Below are positions 1 through 10,545 of a stretch of 64,000 nucleotides of DNA, piece after piece. The DNA is from Dipteronia dyeriana. Lineage: Eukaryota > Streptophyta > Magnoliopsida > Sapindales > Sapindaceae. Made by a program: the position numbers and the translations under genes. How positions within the stretch are numbered: the stretch's first letter is position 1; each line of letters begins with the position of its first letter. Under the pieces are notes generated by a model. It was not told the DNA's origin, searched no databases, and saw only the letters and a list, made by a program, of their open reading frames with translations. The stretch is taken from NCBI GenBank assembly GCA_032871835.1, contig CM065303.1, positions 55,094,597 through 55,158,596 on the forward strand, written 5' to 3'.

Positions 1-2140
1 TTGCTTAGCCAAACAGTGGTCGGCAAAAACCTGGGTAGAGCTCACCTCCATTTGATAAGCCGCTTCAACCCCGAGCACGACTATCCTCACTCCCCTTCAG
101 CTGAGCTTCAAGAAGCCTTATCCGATCTGCTTGATGTTGTTACGTCTGAACCAACTCAGCAAACTCGGCCACCACCTGCAAGAAAGGTTGAGTTAAAAAT
201 TTGACAGGCATTAAGATAACAGTTGAGATAGGAGACTTACATAATAGGCACTATTGAAAATATTTTCAAGACGAGTGGTCGGGGAACCATCCTTGAAACG
301 GCTCTAATGGTCATCCCCAATGAAGACCCGACCAGAAGACATTGCCTTTAGCATTTCATGTGGAGTGGAATAAGGGTCATCCGAGGCACCCGCCCCAACG
401 TCTTTAGCCTCAGAAGGAAGAGAATCCTTGTTAAGGTTTGAAGTTTCCACTTTTCCCACAGATGCTTCAATTTGAACGCTTGGGGAAACTTCAACCTCGG
501 TATCATAATCACTTGATTCGATAAATGATACCACCCGAGGGACTTTATGAGGATGAGTGAGAGAGTCAACCATCTTTCGTTTCTCAGCCCGAGTACGATG
601 GAAGCTGAGATCAGCCGTGGGATCATCCTGATCACCAACATAAGGAAAATATTCGAAGAAACCAGGATCAGGATTTACTAGTTCATTTAAAGGTTTTCCA
701 GCTCTATCTCCATCCCCAATAGCAAACTGTTCGGCATGAACCTCATCAATCGGGGACTTTGGCACACCAGACACTTCGCCAAGACAATCTTTTTGCCCGT
801 CTTCATTCTCAGGAAACCTTTGGGCATTGGCAATTTCAGCAGGGCCAATCAGACAGTTAGATTCCCCCACGGTCGGTTGAATGACCTCTTTAGGGAAATA
901 TTCAGGAATCTGCTTGTCAGCCTCATCAGACTCCTCATCCGATTCACACGGAGCAATGCCTTCCCTGTTTTGGCGAGAAGCTTATTTTTGGCTCGCCTGA
1001 AGGATCGATTTCACCTGGCGAGCTTGAACGTCGCAGACGATGTCCGAGTCATACACTAAACACAATAAAGAAAGAACCAGGTCGGAAATAGTAATATAGA
1101 GGTGAAATAGAAGCAAAAAAGAACTATACTTACATCGCCCGCGATAGCCTGAAATCTGACTAAAAAAGCCAAGCTCTATCATCTTCTTCTCATTAAAAAG
1201 ATAGGACTTGCTCCTCTTTTATCTTTTCCAGAGTACGCACTGCGGCCTGAGCAAGTTTGGTCAGCTCAGCATCAATGAAGACGAGTTTTTTCTTGTTCCA
1301 TGCGTCAAGAGAACAGAAATAACGGGGAACCTTCATCACCAACTGATTCTCCCCGGCCGAGAGAGTGACCTCAAGACCCAAGTTCCTTCCGGTGAAGAAC
1401 CAGTTATTCTTCTAATGCTTGTTCGACGAAGGAAATCCCCACACGAAGCCTCTCTTTTTTGCATCAGAAAAGGTTTCAACTCCCCGGTTCACTTTTGTTC
1501 CCTCAGGGACCCAGCAATCTGGCAGATTGGACATAAGAAAATAAGTTCATGTCTGAATAGATTGCTTTAGAGTATAAAAGTGCCTGATTTCATCCAGAGA
1601 AGGTGGTGATAGGTTCATCCGGCTCCATATATGCCACATGCACATTAAAATCTTATAGTTATTCGGGGCAAGTTGGGCTAGAGCGATCCCTGCTTCGGTC
1701 AGAAACCAAGCAGTGAACAGTTGGAGAGGAAGAGTTACACCACAATAGAGCATGGACCCATAAATCGCCACCATGCCCGGAGGAGGGTTCCATACGGCTC
1801 TATCACCAGTAGGAGACATTGTAACCAAATCGTCTAGGTCAAATCGAGCGCGATACTTCACGATCTCATCTTTCCCGACCACATTCGGCTCGGCATCGTA
1901 TCCACTCGGACGATCAAGAGAAAAGAGGATACGTGATACACTAAACTCCGCTTCAACATCCCTCTCATCAACGGTTTGTTCCCTGTTTTGAACGCTGTCC
2001 GAGCCGTGTTTGTAAACCTCACGTTTACTCTGTTGTTTTCCCTTTCTGGATCACATAGAAACCCGGTGATCCGAAATGATAGATTCAGAACTAGAAGAAG
2101 ATTTAGAACTGGATGATTCATAACTAGAACTTAAACGAAC
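1..2140 (-). pseudogene. Transposase_28-type (gypsy-associated) extra ORF, degraded
   Basis: On the minus strand one frame runs from about 2140 to 1547. It starts with a Ser-rich stretch (SSSYESSSSKSSSSSES), carries an in-frame TGA near 2050, and then a globular part with the signature AVWNPPPGMVAIYGSMLY and PLQLFTAWFLTEAGIALAQL (about 1800-1650). This resembles the 'putative gypsy type transposon' domain (Transposase_28) common in plant genomes. Further minus-strand pieces follow at 1381-1193, at 870-304 (acidic, low complexity) and at about 200-1, where RIRLLEAQLKGSEDSRAR followed by a frameshift looks like a coiled coil. Intron-like acceptors (TTGCAG) lie between pieces. Order and composition match the family: Ser-rich N-terminus, PPPG domain, acidic linker, coiled coil. 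It sits antisense and just 5' of the LTR at 2807, like the antisense extra ORFs known in Tat-lineage gypsy elements. The 3' end lies outside the window. Function unknown; broken here. Confidence 0.65.
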
Positions 2141-2797
2141 GCCAGGGTAAAGCCCAAAAATGTTAACACCTAAAAAAAGAGGGTTATCATGAGGGATTCC
2201 TCCCAGTAATCTACAAACACAAGAGACTAATTGAAAATCTCCACGCTCAAGCGTTTCGAAAGCTATAACAAAAAGGCGTTGTCATGAAACAGGATCCATC
2301 GAAACTAACCTTTAGAATAAAACACAAAAAACCTAGAAAAGCTTCAACGGAGAATTGAGATGAATCTCTGTGCAAGAAATCTGGGTTGAATGTTTGCTTA
2401 TGCGAAATTGAACCGGAATAGTTCCTTTTCGGCTTAAATAGATTATTCAATAACGAAGACGTAAAACCCTAAGGTCTTAAAAAGCGGGAAAAAATCGAAA
2501 ATGAGAATTTGATGACGTAGGCGGCGCATCAAGAGACGCACAAGTCGCTTCTCATAAATGTTACTAGGGGAATGAAATGGTGGGAAGACACGTGCCAAGA
2601 AAAGAACTGACCAAGCCGTCAGAATTTCGAAACGTCGTAATCATTGAGATTTCACGTGAAGGGATTTACATGGTAGCCATTAAGACACGTCATTATTACA
2701 AGGCGATGTTATTCGGGTATTAATAAGGTGTAAAGATTAAAGGGTCAATTAAAATATTTACGCCAAGGACAAAATCTCACTCGGCAAAAATATTTTA
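2141..2797 (-). promoter_or_regulatory. Leader/promoter region of the antisense extra ORF
   Basis: This non-coding stretch lies between the antisense ORF and the LTR. On the minus strand a TATA-like TATTTAAG occurs near 2445-2435, about 300 bases ahead of the Ser-rich ORF, followed by a pyrimidine-rich leader. It is therefore a candidate internal promoter for the antisense ORF. This is an inference from position only. Confidence 0.3.
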
Positions 2798-2806
2798 AGG
2801 GGGTAT

Positions 2807-3592
2807 TGTTATAGGTATATTTTTATTGAATGTATACGTCACTGACAAGGTGGATAATCCCTTAAGATTGCCAGGTAGATATCCAAATAGGCATCCAGAA
2901 AATATCCTTCAAGATATCACTAAGGAATACAAATCCGAGTAAGTATGAATACATATATTCTGCAAGTCAAGACCTGCTCGGGACCAAGTGACGTCATATT
3001 CTACTCGGGACAAGAACGAGAAACCCGAATAAAGAAGTCCAGTACATAATTCGCACATGGGTATACCAAGAGTCATGCTCAAATACGTAAAGACATCCAT
3101 GTCAAGTAGAATTCCTAGAAGAATAAAGTACCAAACAGGAAATAGGTTCCAAATCAGGCAACAACTTTACTGCTGCAAGAAGACTGCACATTTATAGGGA
3201 AATAAAGTCCTAAACTAGCTGTATCTCCAGAGTCCCATTCGATCTCCATACAATCTTCAAAATAGAAAAGAAGTAAAAGACGACTCCAACAAGCAACCAA
3301 ATTGTAACTTAATACAAAATTCTTTCATTACTTGTACAACAAGGATTACGGTTCTATGCAAATATAAATAGGCCCATAATCTCATTGTTGAAGAGAAGAA
3401 AAAATAGATATACAGAATCACGAGCATAGAGAAAAAAGAGAGATCGAGTGGTGTAATTCTTTATTTCAATAGTGAATTTTGGCTCGGTTGTTTATTCAAC
3501 CATCCGTTGACGTTTCTCCGATCACCAGAGTTTTACCACGTAAACTCGTGTCTAACTAGTTTCAAATTGCATTCTTTCTTTGACAGGTCACA
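2807..3592 (+). mobile_element. 3' LTR of a Ty3/gypsy-like retrotransposon
   Basis: A polypurine tract (AAGGGGG, 2797-2803) is followed at 2807 by TGTTATAGG, the expected start of a 3' LTR. A TATA box (AATATAAATA, 3361-3370) lies in the expected place, and the sequence ends in a T-rich stretch with TTTGACA (3585) or GGTCACA (3592); which CA is the true end is uncertain. The element body and 5' LTR lie left of the window, so the target duplication cannot be checked. It reads in + orientation while the ORF upstream is on the minus strand. Confidence 0.55.
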
Positions 3593-3960
3593 ACTAAATC
3601 TAATCTGGTTGACTTTCTCTATATTTTATATTTTTTAATTATTAAAATTGTTTGTGGAAATTTTAGACGATTAGACGTGTTAGTATAAAAAACAGAAATG
3701 ACATAACCAAGTCTCCACATCAGCAGGTCCCTTAGTTTGGCCAAGAGCATGAGGCAATCATGAGTTCGAAAGTAAACAATAGGTCACACACTTTGGATCA
3801 GTTCCCTGGAGGATTCAGCTCCTCTGCTATGCTGACTTTCTTCCTGACCTATCTCAGGATTCCGACACGTGGCCATGAAAATATTGATGGCTGAGATTGT
3901 CTAGATTGTCCAGCTTTTCCATTTTTGTCTTTGATGAGAAAACGATGTCGGTTTTTCTTA

Positions 3961-4733
3961 GGCCCCGTCCTGCAGCTGTTTTTCAGTCTGTTTTCGTTTT
4001 TATTTTTCAAAAATGATTTCGAAAACGCGTTCGTTAACCGTTTTTCATTTTATTTTCAAAAAACAAAAAAAAAACGAAAAACGAAAAACAAACCAGTGTT
4101 AAAAGTGAAAGATTTGAAAAACATAAAATACTTGTTTTTCGTTTTTCGTTTTTCGTTTTTGTTTTCCATTTTGTTTTTCACTTTTTTTATATTAAAAAAA
4201 AATCTTAAACTATTAATTGTAATGTTATGCGTTTATAATTAGGAAAAGATGGAATAAAAAATTTAAATTACCAAAATGTCCCTCTTATATATATTATAAT
4301 AATAATTATTAATATTATATATTAATATAATATTATATATTATAATTATTTATTTATAATTTAAGAGTTTAGTTTTGATTAATTCATTTTTTTGATATGT
4401 TTTTTTGAATTAATTTTTGATGTGTTACTTTTGTTTAATTTAAAAATTACAATACAAAAATTATATTGGTTAATTATTTTAACAATTTGTTTATAGTTGT
4501 AATAATATTAAACAAAATACTAAAATTGATATTTCAATTTTTGATAGTTTTTGGTTAACCTACCAGACTCGTTTTTTATGTTTTTATTTTCAAAATACAG
4601 TTTTCAGTATTTGCTACCAGACACGTTTTTAGAAATCGAAAATGAAACCAAAAATACTGTTTTCATTTTTCATTTTCATTTTTATTTTTATTTTCAAAAA
4701 ACAGCAACCGAAAAACACTTACGACACGGGCCC
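3961..4733. mobile_element. MITE inserted in the left arm of the foldback element
   Basis: The left end GGCCCCGTCCTGCAGCTG and the right end (inverse GGGCCCGTGTCGTAAGTG) are imperfect inverted repeats, and both continue into TTTTTC and A/T-rich sequence. The intact right arm of the host element gives the empty site: ...TTTTCTTAGCTTTC. Comparison shows a duplicated TA (or TAG) at 3959-3960 and 4734-4735. The interior is AT-rich with no coding capacity. The family (mariner- or PIF-like) is not certain. Confidence 0.6.
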
Positions 4734-5192
4734 TAGCTTTCTTTCCTTTTTCTCAAACAACCAACGTATCTTCCTTGACAAAACACATACAGCTCCCATT
4801 TTTCTTCCATTTTCCAAAATTGACCAACAAATAATTAGGAAAAAAAACGTAATATTTATTTGAAAAAAAATATATCTTCCCAGATCTTCATCTGGTACCA
4901 GTGGAAGAAATCTCATGGTTCTCCCATGGAGATTCCAACTTTATACAAAAATAAATAAATTCAATGCCCAACATATAATTTTTATCACAAAAAAATAATA
5001 ATATAAGGTTAGAATTTTGTTGAAGAATTCACAAAATTTATCAAGTCACGTGAGAAGACCAAATCAAAATGCCAAACACACCAGCTCTTTGTTCTTCTCT
5101 CCCAACGCTTGTTTTTTTTCAAAAATAAAAAATTCTTAAAAAAAAATCCTCTGATCTGCTAAATTGATTCCCGATCAAGTGTCGACTCGGTC

Positions 5193-5315
5193 AATGGTGT
5201 CCGACATGGACTCTGGACACCTGGTGTTGTTTGGTCTCTGGCACTTCCTGGAGATTCTGGTCGGGGTGATAACTACCCACTCGCCGGCGGCGGCGACAGT
5301 GGCGAACGGCTGATC
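5193..5315 (+). pseudogene. Captured first-exon-like ORF, 40 aa, unidentified
   Basis: ATG at 5193 opens MVSDMDSGHLVLFGLWHFLE followed by ILVGVITTHSPAAATVANG and a stop. A G-box (CACGTG, about 5046) and pyrimidine-rich leader-like DNA precede it. It is the only unique segment inside the foldback element, and its high GC contrasts with the surroundings. A diverged paralogue (VSD.D.G...LL..FLKLLVGVVTTHSPA) is at 52,580-52,713. This suggests capture of the 5' end of a host gene. I do not recognise the parent gene. Confidence 0.4.
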
Positions 5316-5740
5316 AAATTTTGTGAATTCTTCTACAAAATTCCAACCTTATATTAATTTTTTGTTGTTGGGTGTGATATGAATTTTGTGTTGGGCATTG
5401 AATTTTTTTAGGTGTAAACCGTGAGATTTCTTCCACCGTTACTAGATGAAGATCTGGTAACATATTTGTTATAAAATGGAAGAAAATTGGGAGCTGTGTG
5501 TTTGTCAAGGAAGATGATGTTGGTTGTCTGAGAAAGAGGAAAAGAAAGCTAAGAAAACACAACATCGTTTTCTCATCAAAGATAAAAATTAAAAAGCTGG
5601 ACAATCCTGACAATCTCAGCCATCAATATTTTCATAGCCACGTGTCAGAATCCTAAGATAGGTCAGGAAGAAAGTCAGCATACCAGAGGAGCCAAATCCT
5701 TCGCTGGAATAATCCAAAGTGGGAGAATTAACACCGACTT

Positions 5741-6870
5741 TCCCTCACATCGTGAACTCGAAGTAATCATGAGATCACCACAAATCATGGATCATCCATA
5801 ACTTTCACCTATATCAAGAAAGTCCATCGTTGCCAATCGAGCGGTTGACGAATCTCATAATAAATTCAAGATTCTATCAGACAACCCTCAACAAGATAGA
5901 GTGAAGTTCGTGCATTGAAAACATACGGAAACTTGATCCGCTCGAGATCCGTGGTGATGTCGTAAAGACGTCTATTTTGTGATTAATTTATTTTATGACA
6001 AACCAAGTTTGGGTATGATTTTATAACGTGTAGTTTAAGTTCTCGTTGACAAGCTTTTAAGTATCTTCGTGACTTTAAGAGCGAAATGTATATCATTTGA
6101 TTTTGTCTTTTTAAGAGTTTATGTGTACACAGATTCTGCATGCATGCATTGTTCATATAACATTTGTGATTCCATGATCATACGTTGTATTTCATTATGT
6201 GATATAGTACTGTGTGCATGTTGGTTAATTGTGTTAGATTTGGTTTGGTTATTTGGAGTAATGTGTCTAGTTTTAAAATATTGGTTTTCAATGATTTAAA
6301 TATTTTTCAAAACTGATCCTTGTATGGTCTTGTGAGCATAACATTTTGTACAAAGATTCAAATTGAGTTTTTAAAATTTATAGACAAACCGAACATCCAT
6401 ACCTTTCCAATAGTATTTTATTCGTAATATTTCATGACTGTTTGGATTGGTTTGGAAATCTTCAAAGCGACCACTAAAACAGAGAAAGTCTGTTTTTGTC
6501 TGAATCTGACATATGATTACTCAAATGACTATAACTCTTTCTATAGATATCAAAATCTTATTTTTTTTAAATGAAATACAAATTAGACATTCATACATTT
6601 CCAACGATATATTATACAAAAGGTGATCGTAATACCAGACTTTTCCATTTGAAAGGTTCTTCTTAGAGAGTTAGAAACGTGATTCGGGGACATCATGATG
6701 AAAGAGGGATTTGACTCCATGATAAGCAGGATTTGGAAAATGTGGTAACATGTCACTTTTCGAATCCGTTTGCTGCCAATCAGGTGCCAAGTGTAGACGC
6801 GGCCGATGTGTTGAATTCGTTGGAACCATGACCGTTGTAGCAATCTTGCCGTTTCTTAGTCATGCCTTTC
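5741..6870. other. Unassigned repeat-like DNA
   Basis: This stretch has no credible gene. 6300-6660 contains phrases typical of plant LTRs (TTTCCAATAGTATTTTATTC, ATGACTATAACTCTTTCTAT), so part may be an old LTR, but no TG...CA boundaries or target duplication were found. The + ORF at 6069-6299 is low-complexity and was not accepted. Confidence 0.3.
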
Positions 6871-8185
6871 ACTTCAGAGGATGTTTAGAAGGCTATATAT
6901 ATGAAATGGCCCCCAAAAAGGCATCGGATCTGGATGGTTTTCCTACGTTATTCTGCCAAAAATATTGGGATATGGTTGGTCCGAGCATCACTGAGGCCAA
7001 TTTGAGGTGTTTAAAGGATCATAAATCACCGAAGAGTGTTAATGATACGTTAATTTGTGTTATTCCAAAGAAAACTTCAATGGAGAGGGTTATAGACTAT
7101 CGTCCAATTATTATGTGTAATGTAGTCTATAAGATAATAGCTAAGGCAATATCTAATAGGCTACGTGTGGTCCTTGGTAAAGTAATCTCAGATACCTAAA
7201 GTGCTTTTGTACTTAAGAGACTCATTTATGATAATGAGATAATCGAGTTTGAGTGCTTTCATGCAATACAGACTAGGGGGTTCTTTAGCTCTTAAATTAG
7301 GCATGTTAAAAGCTTATATTCAAGTCGAATGGGAGTTTCTAGACTAAGTGATGATTATGCTTGGCTTCTCTGATAGTTGGGTGTAACGTGTTATGGGGTA
7401 TGTTACGATAGTGACCTTTTATTTTCTAATAAATGGAAGTGTGTGTGGTTTTGTTAACTCATCGAGGAGACTCCGTCAAGGGGACACTTTATCTTTGTAT
7501 CTATATCTTCTAGTTTCTAAGGGGCTGTCCGGGATGATAAAAGCGGCAGTTTGATGTAAAAATTATTTAGGATTTAGTTATAGTCGAATGAATCCAGTTA
7601 TCTCCCGTGTACTATTCACAGATTATAGCCTTCTATTCTTTGCAGCATGTACAAGGGATTGTGTTGAGATCCGTAAAATTCTGAAGGTGTATTCCAAGTC
7701 ATCGGTTCAGGTGGTTAATTACGACATGTCAGATCTGTATGTGAGTAAATAAGTTTCAAGAGCTAAAGGTGATCAGTCGGCAGCTGTTATTGGGATTCGC
7801 AAGGTCTGTTGCCATGAGCAATATCTTGAGTTACCGGGCTTCACTAGTAAGAATAAAATACAACATTTTAATAGCATTAGTGATTGCATCTACAACAAGA
7901 TTAAAGGTTGGAGGTGCAAATTATTATCAGGGGGAGGTTTTAATTAGAACAGTTCTTTAGTCCATCCCAGCTTATTCGATGAACCTTTTCCAGTTGCGTA
8001 AAGGTTTGGTTTCAGAAATCCATAGGATGTGTTGCCAGTTTTGGTGGGGCAGTACGGAGTCAACTCAGAGAGTTTATTGGGATTCCTAGCCAAAATTGTG
8101 TAAAGACAAAGATGATGATGGTCTCGGTTTTTGGAATCTTTTTGTTGTCGATCGGAATTTGCTAGCCGAATAAGGATGAATTATG
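6870..8185 (+). pseudogene. LINE (L1-type) reverse transcriptase, degraded
   Basis: Frames joined across stops give the plant LINE reverse-transcriptase order: PKKASDLDGFPTLFCQKYW (6907 on), VIPKKTSMERVIDYRPI, CNVVYKIIAKAISNRLR, SAFVLKRLIYDNEII, RRLRQGDTLSLYLYLLVS, then the catalytic region VLFTDYSLLFFAA, CVEIRKILKVYS and NKIKGWR. The codon before SAFV is TAA where the family usually has Gln, which ends the first open segment at 7199. The usual FADD box reads FTDY (7615-7626), so the metal-binding Asp pair is lost. Several later stops and frameshifts make it inactive. The endonuclease half and the poly-A tail were not found, so it is a 5'-truncated fragment. Confidence 0.85.
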
Positions 8186-8850
8186 ATTTTGAACCCGAAT
8201 TATGAACAACAGAGAAAAAAGTTATTCACTATATAAAAATAAGATTACAGTTATCAGAGATGAATAACGTAAGTATTTTTTATCCTGTTTCTCTTGTTTT
8301 AATACATGTGCTTATATAAGGGTTATGTTGTTCCCTTAACCCTTGCTACGCATGCATGATACATTATTGGGTAAGATCCCAATGGGTATTGTATCTCAGT
8401 GACATCTCTAGCGAATTGAGAGATTTGTGGTGAATCAATCTTTGTGTGCTTATATTGTTGTGATCTTTATTCTTTACGAGGGTTCTTCTTCAAATCTTTA
8501 TATTTACCGTAGGATTTGTCAACTAGGCGATTAGTCCGCCCTATATGAGGTTGGACCCTATTACTGATGCTTTGTTTTTCGTTGTGAGGCAGATTTGAAT
8601 TTAATTCGCCTTTTTAATAAACAAGTACTTTCAACCCGACAAATTGTTATTGTCATTTGTGGTCTATCTAGCTAACGTGGACATTTAATCCCTTAAATCC
8701 TTAGTTTCTTATTGACATGTTGTACGTGTTGAATAAAATTTGCCCCAATGGGTAGTTTTTGTGCTTGCTGCTTAGACAAGTAATATCGACAATTACTCCA
8801 AATTTTTATCTCAAAAACATTCTTGCATGGCTTAAAAAATAAATAGCACT
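8186..8850. other. Unassigned AT-rich DNA
   Basis: No ORF, repeat boundary or family motif was recognised here. Confidence 0.3.
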
Positions 8851-8881
8851 TTTTGGAGGTAGCATTTCAATACTGTCAATA

Positions 8882-10545
8882 CTTTAATAACTTATGTTTA
8901 AAAGACACCTATTATGGTAAACATACAAAAATACACTCAATAGTTGTTCCACATCATATTTCTTTCATTCATTTTACAACGATAGTTTTAAAGTAGAGAG
9001 AGAAAATCTCGTTGGAACTCAGACAATCACTCGAATGCCGACGGAGTGACGTTACGCAGACGTATTCGGGGGTCGAGTTCCCTACTAAGGTCGCGGTGGT
9101 CGACCTGCCCGGTCAGCTCGCGGGGGGCGGGGGAACTTTTTTTTATGATCAGTACTTAATAGGCTCGAAATATAATTTCAAAAGGCTCAAAGCCTTTAGT
9201 AAAAGTCTTGAACCCAGTTAAAAAAAAAGCTCGGGAACTTAGTAAAAAAGCTCGAACCCAGTAAAAAAAAGCTCGGGAATTTAGTAAAAAAGTTCGGACA
9301 ATTAGCAAAAAAACTCGAACCCTTCGAGCTTTTTTTTAATTAGTTCGAGCTTTTTTGATAATTGCCCGAACTTTTTTTTACTGGGTTCGAGATTTTTTAC
9401 TAAGTTCCCGAGTTTTTTTTTTTAACTTAACAAAAAGGCTTGAACACAGTAAAAAAAAGCTAGGGAACTTAGCAAAAAAGCACGAACCTATTAAAAAAAA
9501 GCTCGTACACTTGCCAAAAGAACTCGAACTCTTACCAAAAAAGCTCGAACTTTTTTTTAATGAGTTTGAGCTTTTTTGCCAAGTGCCTGAGCCTTTTTTT
9601 ACTAGGTTTGAGCTTTTTTACCAAGTGCCCGAGTTTTTTTTTAACTTGACAAAAAAGCTCGACCCAAGTAAAAAAAAGCTCGGGCACTTGGCAAAAAATC
9701 TCGAACCCATTAAAAAAAGCTCGGACACTTGGTAAAAAAATTCGAACTCATTAAAAAAAAAGTTATAGCTTTTTTGGTAAGGGTTCGAGTTTTTTTACCA
9801 AGTGACCGAGTTTTTTTTTACTGGGTTCGAGCTTTTTTACCAAGTGTCAGAACTTTTTTTTTAATTTGGAAAAAAGGCTCGAACCAAGTAAAAAAAAAGC
9901 TCGAGCACTTGACAAAAAAACTCGAACCTTTAAAAAAAAGCTCGGGCACTTGGTAAAAAAGCTCGAACTCATTAAAAAAAAACTCGAGTTTTTTTGGTAA
10001 GGGTTGGGGCTTTTTTTGTCAAGTGCTCAAGTTTTTTTTTTGGGTTCGAGCTTTTTTACCAAGGGTTAGAATTTTTTTGGACCATATCAAAAAAGCTCGG
10101 AGACAAATCAAAAAAGCTCGGAGGAGTATAAAAAAATCTCAGAATCATATCAAAATAGCTCGGACACTAATCAAAAAAGTTCGAAGTATTTAAAAAAAGT
10201 CTCGAACAGAATTTGGAGACTAAATGTTCATATATGATCATACAAAGATTGGGACAACAAATCATAACGAATGGATACATTGTTAAACTACACAGAAATA
10301 TATGACAATATATAAATGAAGATCACAAATGTATGTTATTTTTTATGCAGAATCTGGAGAGAGACAAGTTTTTTGGAGAGAGATGAGTTGTAGATCGATT
10401 TTCAGACAACTATTTTAGAGAGAAAGAAGAGAGTTATCGTTTTCAAAGTGTAGATATAAACACAATGAGAATAAAAAATAGATTATTTAAGGGCAATTTA
10501 GGTAGTTCACCATAATAGGTGTTTTTTAAACTTAAGTTATTAAAG
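8882..10545. mobile_element. TIR element built around an A/T-tract palindromic array
   Basis: The left terminus CTTTAATAACTTATGTTTAA...CACCTATTATGGTAAAC (8882-8922) is the near-exact inverse of 10505-10545. Similarity continues inward (ACGATAGTTTTAAAGTAGAG against the inverse of the CTCTCT-bearing right side) and perhaps outward to about 8850 and 10,590, so true ends are uncertain and no target duplication was assigned. Between the arms lie a GC-rich patch (9030-9140) and the array at 9213-10210. No transposase is present. Confidence 0.6.
9213..10210. repeat. Hierarchical palindromic array of A/T tracts and CTCG
   Basis: About 49 homopolymer blocks (5-11 A or T) alternate with GC-rich 10-14-mers such as GCTCGGGCACTTGGT and GCTCGAACCCATT. 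A-type blocks switch to T-type around 9320, 9546, 9765 and 9985, and back around 9421, 9643 and 9865. The array is therefore about four tandem units of about 220 bp, each a two-armed palindrome made of 20-27-bp subunits. One centre is a perfect A(n)CTCGAGT(n) palindrome (9983-9988). The last 130 bp (10081-10210) are single-orientation subunits. Lys-rich and Phe-rich ORFs here are by-products of the repeats. Confidence 0.85.

Larger units (their letters stand above)
3785..5740. mobile_element. Long-inverted-repeat (foldback / Pack-MULE-like) element
   Basis: The left arm (3785-3960 plus 4734 to about 5041) is the inverse of the right arm (about 5312-5740). Shared landmarks are ATGCTGACTTTCTTCCTGAC, GACACGTGGC, GAAAATATTGATGGCTGAGA and TTTGATGAGAAAACGATGT, then CCAGATCTTCATCT and TTCAATGCCCAACA further in. 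The left arm is interrupted by a 773-bp MITE (3961-4733). Without it each arm is about 430-480 bp and they enclose only about 270 bp of unique DNA (5042-5311), which holds an exon-like ORF. Long TIRs around a short gene-like insert are typical of Pack-MULEs, but a clean 9-bp target duplication was not found, so the superfamily is uncertain. Confidence 0.6.

Noticed and set aside
3925..4863. Phe-rich ORFs in 3.9-4.9 kb
   Set aside because: They are made of TTTTTC/GTTTTTC repeats of the MITE and its host arm.
6069..6299. Membrane-protein-like ORF (76 residues)
   Set aside because: The hydrophobicity comes from T-rich DNA; there is no homology and no exon context.
9355..9956. Two + strand ORFs (126 and 75 residues), Lys/Leu/Phe-rich
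   Set aside because: They follow directly from the A/T-run and CTCG repeats. Codon content mirrors the repeat in every frame, with no start context or homology.
9213..10210. CRISPR-like regular spacing of repeats
   Set aside because: Repeats alternate orientation and spacers are themselves repeats; the DNA is eukaryotic.
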